DNA of 64,000 nucleotides from Elizabethkingia sp. YR214 (GTDB lineage Bacteria; Bacteroidota; Bacteroidia; Flavobacteriales; Weeksellaceae). Every line of letters begins with the position of its first letter. Position 1 is the stretch's first letter. Position numbers and translations under genes: made by a program. A model generated the notes under the pieces. That model searched no databases and was not told where the DNA came from. It worked only from the letters and a program-made list of their open reading frames with translations. Of this stretch, positions 9,619-18,799 are shown piece by piece. The stretch is taken from assembly GCF_003058195.1 (NCBI RefSeq), contig NZ_QBUH01000009.1, forward strand, positions 62,001 to 126,000. Direction: 5' to 3'.

Positions 9619-9661
9619 TACTAAATTTGGTGTTATATTGTTTTTATAAAGTCTTTATTAT

Positions 9662-9693
9662 TGAAAAAAAACGCTCACAATTAGTGAGCGGTA
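9662..9693 (-). terminator. Intrinsic terminator of the ferredoxin gene
   Basis: On the minus strand the stem CGCTCAC / GTGAGCG with a 5-nt loop is followed by eight or nine Ts. It lies directly after the ferredoxin stop and separates that gene from serC. Confidence 0.88.
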
Positions 9694-9696
9694 TTT

Positions 9697-10047
9697 TTAT
9701 TCTCCGTGTAAAAAAGCTTTTTTCTCAAGCAGCTCTTCTTCAGTTTCTACATGATCTTCATCTGGTACACAGCAGTCTACAGGACATACAGCAGCACATT
9801 GAGGCTCTTCATGGAAACCTTTACATTCAGTACATTTATCTGTTACAATGAAGTATACATCATCACTAACAGGTTCTTGTGGGGCATTAGCATCTATAGT
9901 CAGACCTGATGTCATCGTTACGGTTCCTTTTAGGTTGGTTCCGTCAGCGGCTTTCCAGTCTACAGCTCCTTCATATATCGCAGTGTTAGGGCATTCAGGC
10001 TCACAAGCTCCACAGTTAATACATTCATCCGTTATTTTAATGGCCAT
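9697..10047 (-). CDS. Two-cluster 4Fe-4S ferredoxin
   Basis: Small electron carrier. The N-terminal cluster motif is [12 protein letters not shown]; the second set is CTEC, then [10 protein letters not shown] after a linker, giving two 4Fe-4S sites separated by an insert of about 45 residues as in Bacteroidota/YfhL-like ferredoxins. An acidic C-terminal tail follows. It is divergently arranged with the acyl-CoA reductase gene, sharing a 53-nt promoter region, and has its own terminator. Partner enzymes are unknown. Confidence 0.92.
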   Translation of the reverse strand: MAIKITDECINCGACEPECPNTAIYEGAVDWKAADGTNLKGTVTMTSGLTIDANAPQEPVSDDVYFIVTDKCTECKGFHEEPQCAAVCPVDCCVPDEDHVETEEELLEKKAFLHGE

Positions 10048-10082
10048 TGCTCTTTAATTTTTGTTAAATTTGCACAAAGATA
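10047..10082. promoter_or_regulatory. Divergent promoter pair between ferredoxin and acyl-CoA reductase
   Basis: Plus strand: TAAATTTG at 10065-10072 with a TTG 15 nt upstream (10047-10049). Minus strand: TATCTTTG at 10075-10082. The two -7 elements are 2 bp apart, so the promoters must overlap and probably compete. Confidence 0.5.
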
Positions 10083-10100
10083 AAAATTTTTCACCAGATT

Positions 10101-11135
10101 ATGAATAAGGAAGCTAAAATTCGGGGGTTAGGAGGTTTAGGAAGTTTTTTGAAAAAGTTCTTAAAAAAAAATAATAACAATTATACACCTCTGGAAGAGG
10201 AATTTCAGGGATTGTTGTTAAGATCAGAAATAGAAAATCCATGGTTTACTCAGGATAGTTTGAGATATGCTTTGGAAAGTTTAGCAGAAGTTCTTAATGA
10301 GACTGCAATCAGCAGTTGGACAGATAAATACCCATTTTCAGATACTTCAAAAAGAGTAGGGCTTATCTTAGCTGGTAACCTGCCATTGGTAGGATTTCAC
10401 GATGTAATGTGTGTTGTATTATCCGGACATATTCCGGTGATAAAACTTTCTTCCAAAGATAGATTATTAATTCCGTTTCTGATGAAAATATGGAATGATT
10501 CTACAGAAGATGGAGTTGAGTATGAATTTGTAGAAAGACTTGAAAATTTTGATGCTGTAATTGCTACAGGAAGTAATAATACGGCAAGGTATCTGGAGTT
10601 TTATTTCAAAGATTATCAAAATATTATTCGTAAGAACCGTACATCAGTAGCTGTTTTAAATGGAGATGAAACCGATGAAGAGTTGCAGTTATTAGCGGAA
10701 GATATTTTCCGTTATTTCGGGTTAGGATGTCGTAACGTTACAAGGCTCTTTATTCCTGAAGACTTTAAATTAGAGCGCCTTTTTGAAAATTTCTTGAATT
10801 TTAAAGATGTTATTAACCATAATAAATATGCCAATAATTATGATTATAACAGAGCTGTATATTTATTAAACCAGGAAGCTTTCTGGGATAATAATTTTGT
10901 AATGCTTCGTGAGGGTGAAGATTTGTTTAGTCCGCTTTCGGTAATTAATTTTAGCAGGTATAAAAGCCTTGATGATGTAAAAGCTTTTATTAGTGAACAT
11001 CAGGAAGAAATACAATGTGTAGTTGCTAAAGACACATTGGGATTAGCATCAGTTTCTTTCGGTGAAGCTCAGAAACCAGGACTGGATGTTTATGCAGATA
11101 ATGTAGATACAATGGCTTTTCTTAGTGTTGTATAA
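10101..11135 (+). CDS. Acyl-CoA reductase (LuxC-like)
   Basis: Aldehyde-dehydrogenase-superfamily protein resembling LuxC-type acyl-CoA reductases, which reduce fatty acyl-CoA to aldehydes. The nucleotide-binding part reads ILAGNLPLVGFHDVMCV, and the probable catalytic Cys is C210 in GLGCRNVTRL, which fits the family's FGLGCR pattern. Length 344 is shorter than Vibrio LuxC. Found next to ferredoxin in many Flavobacteriia; no other lux gene is nearby, so bioluminescence is not implied. The physiological substrate is unknown. Confidence 0.82.
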   Translation: MNKEAKIRGLGGLGSFLKKFLKKNNNNYTPLEEEFQGLLLRSEIENPWFTQDSLRYALESLAEVLNETAISSWTDKYPFSDTSKRVGLILAGNLPLVGFHDVMCVVLSGHIPVIKLSSKDRLLIPFLMKIWNDSTEDGVEYEFVERLENFDAVIATGSNNTARYLEFYFKDYQNIIRKNRTSVAVLNGDETDEELQLLAEDIFRYFGLGCRNVTRLFIPEDFKLERLFENFLNFKDVINHNKYANNYDYNRAVYLLNQEAFWDNNFVMLREGEDLFSPLSVINFSRYKSLDDVKAFISEHQEEIQCVVAKDTLGLASVSFGEAQKPGLDVYADNVDTMAFLSVV

Positions 11136-11215
11136 AACATTAACTATAAAGTTTTAAAATATTTTCAGATTCCTTATCCGTTTATGGCTGGGGAATTTTT
11201 GTATTTAAGAGTATA

Positions 11216-11243
11216 TTGGATGGTATGCTATAAAATAAATTTG
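11216..11243 (+). promoter_or_regulatory. Bacteroidota-type promoter of the AraC gene
   Basis: TTG (11216-11218), 17-nt spacer, TAAATTTG (11236-11243), matching the TTG / TAnnTTTG consensus. The start codon is 33 nt downstream. Confidence 0.55.
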
Positions 11244-11276
11244 TAGTTTAGTTCATCGTATAATTTATACCTGAGA

Positions 11277-12176
11277 ATGCAGCGTATCCCTCAATATGAA
11301 CCTGATAAATTCAAATCTATTCTTGATGTAGAAAGAGTTGGAACCGGAAAAATATTTAATAAATTTTTTATAGAACCTCTTTCTGTACTGAGTAGTCATG
11401 CCAGAATGCCGTCTCTGCCACACCGAAAAACAGTTAATGATTTTGTATTTGTAAGTAAAGGAGAGTTGGAGAAAATGGTGTGTTCGGATTCTTATATTAT
11501 TGGCGAAGGTATGTTTATGTTTTTGCCGGTATATAAGATAAGAACAATTATTCGTAATACTCAAGATGTTCAGGGATTTTACTGTCATTTCTCAGATGAG
11601 TTTATTGTAGAAAGCGGAATTGTTGCAAAGCAACTGAAAGAAATTTTTCATTACACTGAACTGACGAGTAGCCCGGCTGTTCAATTGGACAATGATCACA
11701 AATACAGAGTGAAATGGATATTAGGGCAGATTTTTCAGTTATATGAAGAAGATAATAATGTTAATCTGATTCGGGCATACTTTTCTACACTGATAAGTGA
11801 GCTTCACCATTTTATACAAAGCAAACCACTGCCTGTATTTTCTCCAAAGGAAACGCTTACGCTACGTTTCAGGAAGCTTATCACAAGTCATATTCAAGAT
11901 ATCCATACTGCACAGGAGTATGCTAAATTACTCAATGTATCCCCTAATCATCTGAATAAATGTGTGAAAAGCACTATAGGTAAAACTGCATCTGATCTTA
12001 TTAATGAAGCTTTACTAATGGAAGCAAAAGCTCTATTGTCTATGTCACAATATTCTGTTGCAGAAGTAGCTTTTACATTAGGATTCGAAGATGCTTCTTA
12101 TTTTTCCCGTTTTTTTAAAAAACATGCAGTACAAAGTCCTACTGAATATAGACAAATGATTGATTTGTCCTATTAA
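11277..12176 (+). CDS. AraC-family transcriptional regulator
   Basis: DNA-binding regulator with an N-terminal cupin-like sensory half and a C-terminal AraC/XylS double helix-turn-helix (about residues 195-295). The second HTH shows the family signature VAEVAFTLGFEDASYFSRFFKKH. Length 299 is standard. It lies just upstream of, and cooriented with, an outer-membrane protein and a DoxX gene, which are its likely targets. Effector unknown. Confidence 0.92.
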   Translation: MQRIPQYEPDKFKSILDVERVGTGKIFNKFFIEPLSVLSSHARMPSLPHRKTVNDFVFVSKGELEKMVCSDSYIIGEGMFMFLPVYKIRTIIRNTQDVQGFYCHFSDEFIVESGIVAKQLKEIFHYTELTSSPAVQLDNDHKYRVKWILGQIFQLYEEDNNVNLIRAYFSTLISELHHFIQSKPLPVFSPKETLTLRFRKLITSHIQDIHTAQEYAKLLNVSPNHLNKCVKSTIGKTASDLINEALLMEAKALLSMSQYSVAEVAFTLGFEDASYFSRFFKKHAVQSPTEYRQMIDLSY

Positions 12177-12190
12177 TTGATTTTTCTGTT

Positions 12191-12222
12191 TTGGTTATGC
12201 AATGTTCAGTAGCAGAACTTTG
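12191..12222 (+). promoter_or_regulatory. Putative promoter of the outer-membrane protein/DoxX pair
   Basis: TTG (12191-12193), 21-nt spacer, GAACTTTG (12215-12222). The imperfect -7 (GA for TA) suits an activator-dependent promoter next to an AraC gene. Confidence 0.4.
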
Positions 12223-12243
12223 CAGGATAATAATTAGCCAGAA

Positions 12244-12912
12244 ATGGAAACGTTAAAACGAAATACTATCGGGTTTTTTTTCTTATCCTGTTTTATGTCC
12301 TTTGCTCAGGAAGAAAGGAGCGAAAAAATTCTGAATCCACCTGTAACAATAGAAGTTCTTACCGGAGACGTTGGAATAGCATCTCAGATGATTATCAATA
12401 AATCTTTCCGGTTAGTTCCCTGGTTAGGATTTTTCAGTGTTACAAATATTTCCTCAAAATGGAATGAAACAAATTCAAAGGATGCCATGAGTCAGGCAAA
12501 TATCACTTTTGAAATAGTAAAAGGATTGCGGCTATTTGGTGGTATGCATTATACGCCAACCACAGGATTGCGGCCTACTTCGGCTTTAATGTATACACTC
12601 AATTATAAATCTCTTTTACTGAGTATAGGACCACGGATTGATTTGTCAAAGAATAGTAATGCAGAAGGTTTTGTAATGGCAGAATATAAGCCGGAAATTA
12701 ATGAGAATTGGAAAATATATTCCAGAGTACAGGGACTTTATGCACAAAATCCAAATTCCGGAGAACATGCAAGAAGTTACCTTATGCTAAGATTAGGTCT
12801 TAGTTACAAAGATATCCGTTTTGGATTTGGGGCAAACTGGGATGCGTACGGTCCGGAAAAGCAGAGTAAGCAAAATTATGGTGTTTTCCTGGCTGCTAGT
12901 ATATTTAATTAG
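12244..12912 (+). CDS. Secreted probable outer-membrane beta-barrel protein, unknown function
   Basis: Not assigned to a named family. It has a signal peptide ending in SFAQ, then alternating hydrophobic/polar strands rich in aromatic residues (LFGGMHYTPTTGLRP, YLMLRLGLSYKDIRFGFGANW) and a terminal Phe-Asn, all typical of a small outer-membrane barrel of 8-10 strands. Located between an AraC regulator and DoxX on the same strand, with a 43-nt gap to DoxX, so probably part of one AraC-controlled unit. Confidence 0.75.
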   Translation: METLKRNTIGFFFLSCFMSFAQEERSEKILNPPVTIEVLTGDVGIASQMIINKSFRLVPWLGFFSVTNISSKWNETNSKDAMSQANITFEIVKGLRLFGGMHYTPTTGLRPTSALMYTLNYKSLLLSIGPRIDLSKNSNAEGFVMAEYKPEINENWKIYSRVQGLYAQNPNSGEHARSYLMLRLGLSYKDIRFGFGANWDAYGPEKQSKQNYGVFLAASIFN

Positions 12913-12955
12913 GCTTAGAGTAGTTAATTATTCGAATGAAAATATATTTAAAAAA

Positions 12956-13414
12956 ATGAAAGAAAAATTATTTAAAACATCAGATTCTTTAACTGGTTTT
13001 ATTTTAAGATTTAGTTTGGGTGTGGTTTTTATTCCGCATGGCTTGCAAAAAACTTTTGGATTGTTTGGCGGAATGGGATTTACCAATACATTGCATCTTT
13101 TTACAGAAAAAATGGAACTTCCCTGGATTGTTGCGCTGCTTGTTATCCTGATCGAGTTTTTGGGTTCTCTATGCTTTCTTATTGGTTTTGCAACACGCTT
13201 TTGGGCAGCTGCATTTACTGGATTAATGCTTGGAATAATGATAACTTCTCATCTGCAAAACGGTTTTTTTATGAACTGGTTCGGGACACAAAAAGGAGAG
13301 GGGTGTCAGTTCGATTTATTAGTGATAGGAATTTCCGTTGCACTGTTTATAGAAGGAAGCGGAAGGTTTTCTATTGATAGATTTTTATTGAAAAATATTT
13401 CAAAGAATAGATAA
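12956..13414 (+). CDS. DoxX-family inner membrane protein
   Basis: Four-helix integral membrane protein of the DoxX/DoxD family. Family features are the RFSLGVVFIPHGLQKTFG segment in helix 1, the LIEFLGSLCFLIGF helix 2, and the late DLLVIGISVALFIEGSGRFS helix. The ATG at 12956 is chosen because an upstream in-frame start overlaps the preceding gene and adds a non-family N-terminus. Role often tied to redox or thiosulfate metabolism, but no specific substrate can be inferred. Followed by a bidirectional terminator. Confidence 0.88.
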   Translation: MKEKLFKTSDSLTGFILRFSLGVVFIPHGLQKTFGLFGGMGFTNTLHLFTEKMELPWIVALLVILIEFLGSLCFLIGFATRFWAAAFTGLMLGIMITSHLQNGFFMNWFGTQKGEGCQFDLLVIGISVALFIEGSGRFSIDRFLLKNISKNR

Positions 13415-13435
13415 AATTAAATTTTGAATAAATTG

Positions 13436-13472
13436 AAAAGAGCCGGAGATTATAATTTTCTCCGGCTCTTTT
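13436..13472. terminator. Bidirectional terminator between DoxX and DUF4286 genes
   Basis: 14-bp perfect stem AAAAGAGCCGGAGA / TCTCCGGCTCTTTT with a 9-nt loop, flanked by A and T runs, placed between convergent genes. Confidence 0.9.
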
Positions 13473-13477
13473 GTTAT

Positions 13478-13795
13478 TTATAATCTTTTGGTAATCGGAT
13501 TCAGCTCCGTAATGAAGATCATTACTTGTTCCTGAGAGAATTTTTTGTGAATAATTTCGCTTAAATTCTGCATTTCATTCAACAGGAATCCGCTTCTGAT
13601 TTCATGATCATTGAAGATTAGTAATAGATTATAATTTTTACCTTCCTGGATATAATCGCTGTCCACTTCTGAGAAAATAAACTTTTCTACATCATACAGA
13701 TTTTCTACTAATGCCGGAAATTCCTTCTCCAGAAAATCATACCATTGCGGCTGTACTGTACTTTCAACATGAAAGGTAACGCTAAGAACACTCAT
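13478..13795 (-). CDS. DUF4286 family protein (small cytosolic protein)
   Basis: 105-residue protein without signal or membrane segment. The start SVLSVTFHVES, the central acidic-aromatic region and the C-terminal VMIFITELNPI resemble the ferredoxin-fold-like DUF4286 family widespread in Bacteroidota. Function unknown. It diverges from gyrA, with about 160 bp between them. Confidence 0.6.
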   Translation of the reverse strand: MSVLSVTFHVESTVQPQWYDFLEKEFPALVENLYDVEKFIFSEVDSDYIQEGKNYNLLLIFNDHEIRSGFLLNEMQNLSEIIHKKFSQEQVMIFITELNPITKRL

Positions 13796-13888
13796 TTTTA
13801 AGAAATTTTATGATTTTTAAAATTAAATATGCTTCATTTCAGGGGCAATATTAGGTAAAAAAAACGTAAATTAGCCCGTTGTTTAAAT

Positions 13889-13932
13889 CCTGAACTTCAG
13901 GAGTGTGAAAATCAGTTTTTTGTATGATTTTC
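13889..13932 (+). promoter_or_regulatory. Two hairpins in the gyrA upstream region
   Basis: A palindrome CCTGAAcTTCAGG (13889-13901) is followed by an 8-bp stem GAAAATCA / TGATTTTC (13907-13914 and 13925-13932, 10-nt loop), ending 23 nt before the gyrA ATG. A weak -7-like TAAATTAG lies at 13867-13874, so both hairpins would be in the 5' UTR. Function is inference. Confidence 0.4.
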
Positions 13933-13955
13933 CCGATTTATTTTAAATATAAAGA

Positions 13956-16529
13956 ATGAATACAGAAGGAGAAAAGCTAATTCCTATCAACATTGTTGAT
14001 GAAATGAAATCCTCTTACATCGATTATTCGATGTCGGTTATCGTGTCCAGAGCGTTACCGGACGTAAGAGATGGTCTGAAACCTGTACACAGAAGAGTAC
14101 TTTACGGTATGTACGGTTTAGGCGTTTTTTCTAACAGAAAATACTTAAAGTCTGCCAGAATTGTTGGAGATGTATTAGGTAAGTACCACCCGCATGGTGA
14201 TAGCTCGGTTTACGATGCTATGGTGCGTATGGCGCAGCCATGGTCTCTACGCTATCCATTGGTAGACGGGCAGGGTAACTACGGTTCCATGGATGGTGAC
14301 CCGCCTGCAGCAATGCGTTATACTGAAGCAAGACTTAAAAAGATTTCAGATGAGATACTTTCTGATCTGGATAAGGAAACAGTTGATTTTCAGAATAACT
14401 TTGATGACTCTTTACAGGAACCAAAAGTGCTTCCTACAAGAGTGCCAGCTCTTCTAGTAAACGGTACTTCCGGTATTGCAGTAGGTATGGCTACCAATAT
14501 GGCGCCACACAACCTTACAGAATCTATAAATGCAATCTGCGCTTATATTGATGATAAAGAGATAACGATAGATGATCTGATGCAGTATATTATTGCACCA
14601 GACTTCCCAACCGGAGGTATTATCTATGGTTATGATGGTGTAAGAGATGCTTTCCATACAGGAAGAGGAAGAATCGTTCTTCGTGCTAAAGTAAGCTTTG
14701 AACAAATCGGTAACCGTGATGCAATTATTGTATCCGAAATTCCTTACCAGGTAAACAAAGCTGAGATGATTGCCAGAACTGCGGAACTGGTAAAAGAAGA
14801 CAAAATTCCGGGTATCTATGAGATTCGTGATGAATCCGACAGAAAAGGTCTTCGTATTGTATACGAACTGAAAATGGATGCTATCCCAAATGTTGTACTA
14901 AACCTTCTTTATAAATATACATCGCTTCAGACTTCTTTCAGCGTTAATAATATTGCATTGGTGGCAGGCCGCCCGCAACAGCTGAACCTGAAGGAGATTA
15001 TTCATCATTTCGTAGAGCACCGTCACGAGGTAATTATCCGCAGAACGGAATACGAACTGAAGAAAGCAAAAGAAAGAGCGCATATCCTTGAAGGTTTCAT
15101 GAAGGTTATCGGAACTCAGGATGCTTTAGATAAAGCTATTTCAATCATCCGTCATTCTGCAAACCCTCAGGAAGCAAAAACAGGTTTAATTGAAGAGTTC
15201 GAACTTTCTGATATTCAAGCACAAGCGATACTTGATCTAAGGTTGGCGAGACTAACCGGAATGGAGCTGGATAAGATCCGTGAAGAATATGAAGAGATTA
15301 TGAACTTAATCAAGCGTTTGGAAGATATTCTTGCAACTCCGGATTTACAATATGAGATCATTAAAAGTGAATTAATCGAAATCAGAGATAAATACGGTGA
15401 CGAAAGAAGAACTGAGATCGACTATGCTGGTGGAGAAATGAATATTGAAGATTTCATCCCGAATGAGCAGGTTGTTCTTACTATTTCTCACGCTGGTTAT
15501 ATTAAGAGAACGCCGGTAAACGAATATAAAGTTCAGTCCAGAGGAGGTGTTGGTAATCGTGGTGCAACGACTAGAGATGCTGACTTCCTTGAATATATTG
15601 TAGCTGCTACAAACCACCAGTATATGTTATTCTTTACTGAAAAAGGTAAATGTTACTGGTTAAGAGTATTCGAAATTCCGGAAGGATCTAAAACGGCTAA
15701 GGGAAGGGCAATTCAGAACCTTATCAATATAGAACCGGATGATAAGATTAAAGCTTATCTAAGAACGGATGATCTTAAAAATACTGAGTATGTAGAGAAG
15801 ATGAGCGTTGTGATGATTACCAAAAACGGAACCATCAAAAAAACCTCATTGGAAGCATATTCCAGACCTCGTGTAAATGGTATTAATGCAATTGAAATCC
15901 GTGAAGACGACCAATTACTGGGAGCAAGATTAACAGACGGAACTTCCGAAATTATGATTGCTACTAAGAATGGTAAGTGTATCCGTTTCCCTGAAGAGAA
16001 AGTAAGATCAGTAGGTCGTACTTCTATCGGTGTGAAAGGTATTACTATGGAAGACAACGATGAAGTAATCGGAATGATCGCGATTAGTGATAAAGAAAAC
16101 GAAACTGTATTGGTTGTTTCTGAAAACGGATATGGTAAGCGTACAGCTGTAGAAGACTACAGAATCACTAACAGAGGTGGTAAAGGTGTTATTACATTAA
16201 ATATTACTGATAAGACAGGACAATTAATTGCAATAAATAACGTTACTAATGAACATGACCTTATGATTATTAACAAATCTGGGGTTGCTATTAGAATGAG
16301 CGTTGAAGAAATGCGTGTAATGGGTAGAAATACTCAGGGTGTTCGTCTGATCAACCTTAAAGGTAATGATGCAATTGCTGCGATTGCTAAAATCGAAGTA
16401 GATAAATCTGTAGAGGACGAAGAAGAATTGGAAGAAGGTGATGAGAACACTGTGATCCCAAATGCTTCGGATGATATCGCTACCGGAGAATTATTTAAGG
16501 AAGACGGGACAGAAAATATTGAAGAATAA
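13956..16529 (+). CDS. gyrA: DNA gyrase subunit A
   Basis: Breakage-reunion subunit of gyrase that introduces negative supercoils. Numbering coincides with E. coli: catalytic Tyr122 in AAMRYTE, and the quinolone-resistance region [17 protein letters not shown] has Ser83 and Asp87, i.e. the susceptible-type residues. The C-terminal domain has the blade repeats of a beta-pinwheel, but the position of the GyrA box reads Q527-S-R-G-G-V-G rather than QRRGGKG. The tail is acidic ([12 protein letters not shown]). Length 857. Followed 18 nt later by a TPR protein gene. Confidence 0.97.
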   Translation: MNTEGEKLIPINIVDEMKSSYIDYSMSVIVSRALPDVRDGLKPVHRRVLYGMYGLGVFSNRKYLKSARIVGDVLGKYHPHGDSSVYDAMVRMAQPWSLRYPLVDGQGNYGSMDGDPPAAMRYTEARLKKISDEILSDLDKETVDFQNNFDDSLQEPKVLPTRVPALLVNGTSGIAVGMATNMAPHNLTESINAICAYIDDKEITIDDLMQYIIAPDFPTGGIIYGYDGVRDAFHTGRGRIVLRAKVSFEQIGNRDAIIVSEIPYQVNKAEMIARTAELVKEDKIPGIYEIRDESDRKGLRIVYELKMDAIPNVVLNLLYKYTSLQTSFSVNNIALVAGRPQQLNLKEIIHHFVEHRHEVIIRRTEYELKKAKERAHILEGFMKVIGTQDALDKAISIIRHSANPQEAKTGLIEEFELSDIQAQAILDLRLARLTGMELDKIREEYEEIMNLIKRLEDILATPDLQYEIIKSELIEIRDKYGDERRTEIDYAGGEMNIEDFIPNEQVVLTISHAGYIKRTPVNEYKVQSRGGVGNRGATTRDADFLEYIVAATNHQYMLFFTEKGKCYWLRVFEIPEGSKTAKGRAIQNLINIEPDDKIKAYLRTDDLKNTEYVEKMSVVMITKNGTIKKTSLEAYSRPRVNGINAIEIREDDQLLGARLTDGTSEIMIATKNGKCIRFPEEKVRSVGRTSIGVKGITMEDNDEVIGMIAISDKENETVLVVSENGYGKRTAVEDYRITNRGGKGVITLNITDKTGQLIAINNVTNEHDLMIINKSGVAIRMSVEEMRVMGRNTQGVRLINLKGNDAIAAIAKIEVDKSVEDEEELEEGDENTVIPNASDDIATGELFKEDGTENIEE

Positions 16530-16547
16530 AAGTTTAATAATAGAAAT

Positions 16548-17915
16548 ATGAAAAAAATCCTTTTGAGTGCAGCATTAGTATCAGTTTCACTGGCTTTTGC
16601 ACAGAAAAAAGAAATTCAGAACGCTGTAAAAGCAGCAGACGGAGGTAATGCTTCAGAAGCTTTATCTCAGATTTCGGCTGCAGATAGTGCCTTACAGGGA
16701 AAAATGTATTTGTTAGAGCCTTCTGTACAAGAGCAATACTACTATGCAAAAGGTATAGCTTTAATAAAGTCTGGCAAAACATCTGAAGGTGCAGCAGTTT
16801 TAGCTAAAATTTCTGATCTTAAGACGAATAAAATATTTGCAGGTAAAGACAACAATAAAAATAAAGTTTATTTCGTAGGTAAAGCAGAAGCTGATAAAGA
16901 CGGAGCTGGACTACAGTTGAAAGAAGAAACTTATTCTCCTTCATTAGCAGGAAACGTTGGTGCAGCTGTAAACCCTTTATTACAAAAAGTAAGTGGAGAA
17001 GCTCAGAAAGAATATGATGCTAAAAACTATCCGGTTGCAGCTGAAAAATTTCTTCAGGTAAACGATTTACTTAAAGCAGCAGGTCAGCCTGATGATATTT
17101 ACAAATATTATGCAGCAATCAGCTATGCTTTAGGAAACAAAAAATCAGAATCTATTGCTCTTTATCAAGATCTTATCAATTCTGGATATACGGGTATCAA
17201 AACAACTTATTCAGCACTTAACAAGAAAACTAACCAGAGAGAAAACCTGGATAAGTCTTCTTTCGAATTAGTGAAAAAATCTCCTGACTATGCAGATTTT
17301 AAAACTGATACATCTAAAAGTGTTGAAGAAGAATTATATGAAACTGCAGTTGCTTTAATGTTGGATGATAACAAGAACAGCGAAGCTGTAGCTCTTATTG
17401 AGAAAGGTCTTGCTAAGTTCCCGAACAATGCTAAGATGAATGATCTTAAATTATCTGCTTATTCAAGAACTGGTGATAGCTCTAAGCTTGAACAAACAAT
17501 TAAAGAAGCAGTTGCTAAGAACCCGGGTGATAAATTAAACTGGTCTAACCTTGGTGTTATTCAGTCTAACAATCCTGCAACTGTAACAGATGCTGAAGCT
17601 TCATTTAAAAAAGCTTTAGAAATTGACCCTAACTATGTACCTGCATTACAAGGATTAGTATTCAACCTTTACTTAAACGGTAAAGCTGATGCTAAAATTG
17701 TAGATGCTTACAATGTTGCAAGAAAAGCTGGTAAAATTGATGAAGCTAACAAAATCATTGCTGAAAGAAAAGTAAGATTCTCAAAAGCTTTACCATACTT
17801 AGAGAAACTAAATACTCTAACACCTAACGAAGCGGATGTTGTAGATACTCTTAAGACTGTTTATAACAGCTTAGGTAAGCAAGATAAAGCTAAAGAACTA
17901 AAAGGAGGTAAATAA
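16548..17915 (+). CDS. Exported tetratricopeptide-repeat protein
   Basis: Periplasmic or surface TPR protein of unknown partner. Signal peptide MKKILLSAALVSVSLAFAQ. Several TPR-like helical repeats follow: an early YYAKGIALIKSGKTSEGAAV unit, a central YYAAISYALGNKKSESIALY unit and late NWSNLGVIQ / ALEIDPNYVPALQGL units. Rich in Ala and Lys. Starts 18 nt after gyrA, so probably read from the gyrA transcript as well. Terminated by a strong hairpin. Confidence 0.85.
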   Translation: MKKILLSAALVSVSLAFAQKKEIQNAVKAADGGNASEALSQISAADSALQGKMYLLEPSVQEQYYYAKGIALIKSGKTSEGAAVLAKISDLKTNKIFAGKDNNKNKVYFVGKAEADKDGAGLQLKEETYSPSLAGNVGAAVNPLLQKVSGEAQKEYDAKNYPVAAEKFLQVNDLLKAAGQPDDIYKYYAAISYALGNKKSESIALYQDLINSGYTGIKTTYSALNKKTNQRENLDKSSFELVKKSPDYADFKTDTSKSVEEELYETAVALMLDDNKNSEAVALIEKGLAKFPNNAKMNDLKLSAYSRTGDSSKLEQTIKEAVAKNPGDKLNWSNLGVIQSNNPATVTDAEASFKKALEIDPNYVPALQGLVFNLYLNGKADAKIVDAYNVARKAGKIDEANKIIAERKVRFSKALPYLEKLNTLTPNEADVVDTLKTVYNSLGKQDKAKELKGGK

Positions 17916-17937
17916 GCCAATCTTTAAGTTATAAAAT

Positions 17938-17966
17938 AAAAAAACTCCCGAAAGGGAGTTTTTTAT
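17938..17966 (+). terminator. Intrinsic terminator with GAAA tetraloop
   Basis: ACTCCC-GAAA-GGGAGT with A-run before and T-run after. An almost identical copy lies at 36906-36936. Confidence 0.92.
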
Positions 17967-17975
17967 TTTGAGAAA

Positions 17976-17990
17976 AACCTTGACAAGGTT
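17976..17990. repeat. Dispersed palindrome, short copy
   Basis: AACCTTGACAAGGTT, a perfect odd palindrome, 10 bp after the TPR terminator. The same core occurs at 39274-39310 and 56996-57026. Confidence 0.7.
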
Positions 17991-18004
17991 CATTTAAAAT
18001 TTTT

Positions 18005-18658
18005 TCACTGCTTTTTTACTAGTATTTTTTCGAGAACAACCTGACTGAAGCTTTCTTCCTGATCGTCGTATTTTACACGTTTACTACCATCAAAAGGCTC
18101 ATTTTCTAAGATTGTGATAGAGGTGCCCAAAGGCAATTTTTTGTTATTCAGGAATCGTAAAAAATCATCCGAAGAAGCTGTTAGTCCTACAAATTCTACA
18201 GACTCACCAATTTTACATTCACTAAGTTTGAAATAATTATTTTTAATGATATTTCCTTCCTTGTCCGGAATAGGAGAGCCATGAGGATCTGTTTTTGGAA
18301 AGTTCAGAATTTCATCAATTTTATCAAAGAAAACAGGTGATTGGATATGTTCTATTTCCTCTGCAATATCGTGTACTTCTTCCCATCCAAATCCCATTTT
18401 TTCTACCAGAAACATTTCTGTAAGACGATGCTTTCTTACAATTAAAGCAGCTTTTCGCCTTCCTTGTTCAGTAAGGATAAGCGGTTTATAACTTTCGTAG
18501 ATGACCCAGCCTTCCGTTGAAAATTTCTTCATCATACTATTTACACTGGGCATACGTATCCCCAGATTATCGCTAAGGTCTTTTACCGATATTTCATTTT
18601 CGCTATTGGCTAAATGGAATAAGGCTTTCAAGTAATTTTCTTTAGTCAGAGAATTCAT
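18005..18658 (-). CDS. DtxR/MntR-family metal-dependent repressor
   Basis: Metal-sensing transcription regulator. The N-terminal winged HTH (residues about 1-62, starting NSLTKENYLKALFHL) is followed by the metal-binding dimerisation domain with EVHDIAEEIEHIQS, and a conserved DPHGSPIP, then a C-terminal SH3-like FeoA domain. Length 217 suits MntR/IdeR-like members; whether Fe or Mn is sensed is undetermined. A near-perfect promoter ends 4 nt before the ATG, suggesting a leaderless mRNA. Divergent from the large polysaccharide gene. Confidence 0.93.
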   Translation of the reverse strand: MNSLTKENYLKALFHLANSENEISVKDLSDNLGIRMPSVNSMMKKFSTEGWVIYESYKPLILTEQGRRKAALIVRKHRLTEMFLVEKMGFGWEEVHDIAEEIEHIQSPVFFDKIDEILNFPKTDPHGSPIPDKEGNIIKNNYFKLSECKIGESVEFVGLTASSDDFLRFLNNKKLPLGTSITILENEPFDGSKRVKYDDQEESFSQVVLEKILVKKQ

Positions 18659-18662
18659 ACCC

Positions 18663-18693
18663 CAAATTTAAACCAAAAAAATAATTAGACCAA
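18663..18693 (-). promoter_or_regulatory. Promoter of the DtxR-family gene
   Basis: On the minus strand: TTG (18691-18693), 20-nt spacer, TAAATTTG (18663-18670), then GGGT and ATG. The predicted transcription start coincides with the ATG. Confidence 0.65.
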
Positions 18694-18799
18694 TTTTGCC
18701 ATCTACAGACTTTGTTTTAATCTATTTTTAAGCAGTGTTAATTATGTAATAATTTTCCGTGTATTATAAAAAACGGTATAATATTTATTGCTCGTGAAG

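Noticed and set aside
10101-11135. Bioluminescence function from LuxC similarity
   Set aside because: No luxAB, luxD or luxE nearby; such reductases are widespread in non-luminous Flavobacteriia.
14148-14325. Quinolone-resistance substitution in gyrA
   Set aside because: Residues 83 and 87 are Ser and Asp, the susceptible-type residues.
15755-16057. Minus-strand frame inside gyrA
   Set aside because: Fully inside a conserved essential gene and without recognised features.
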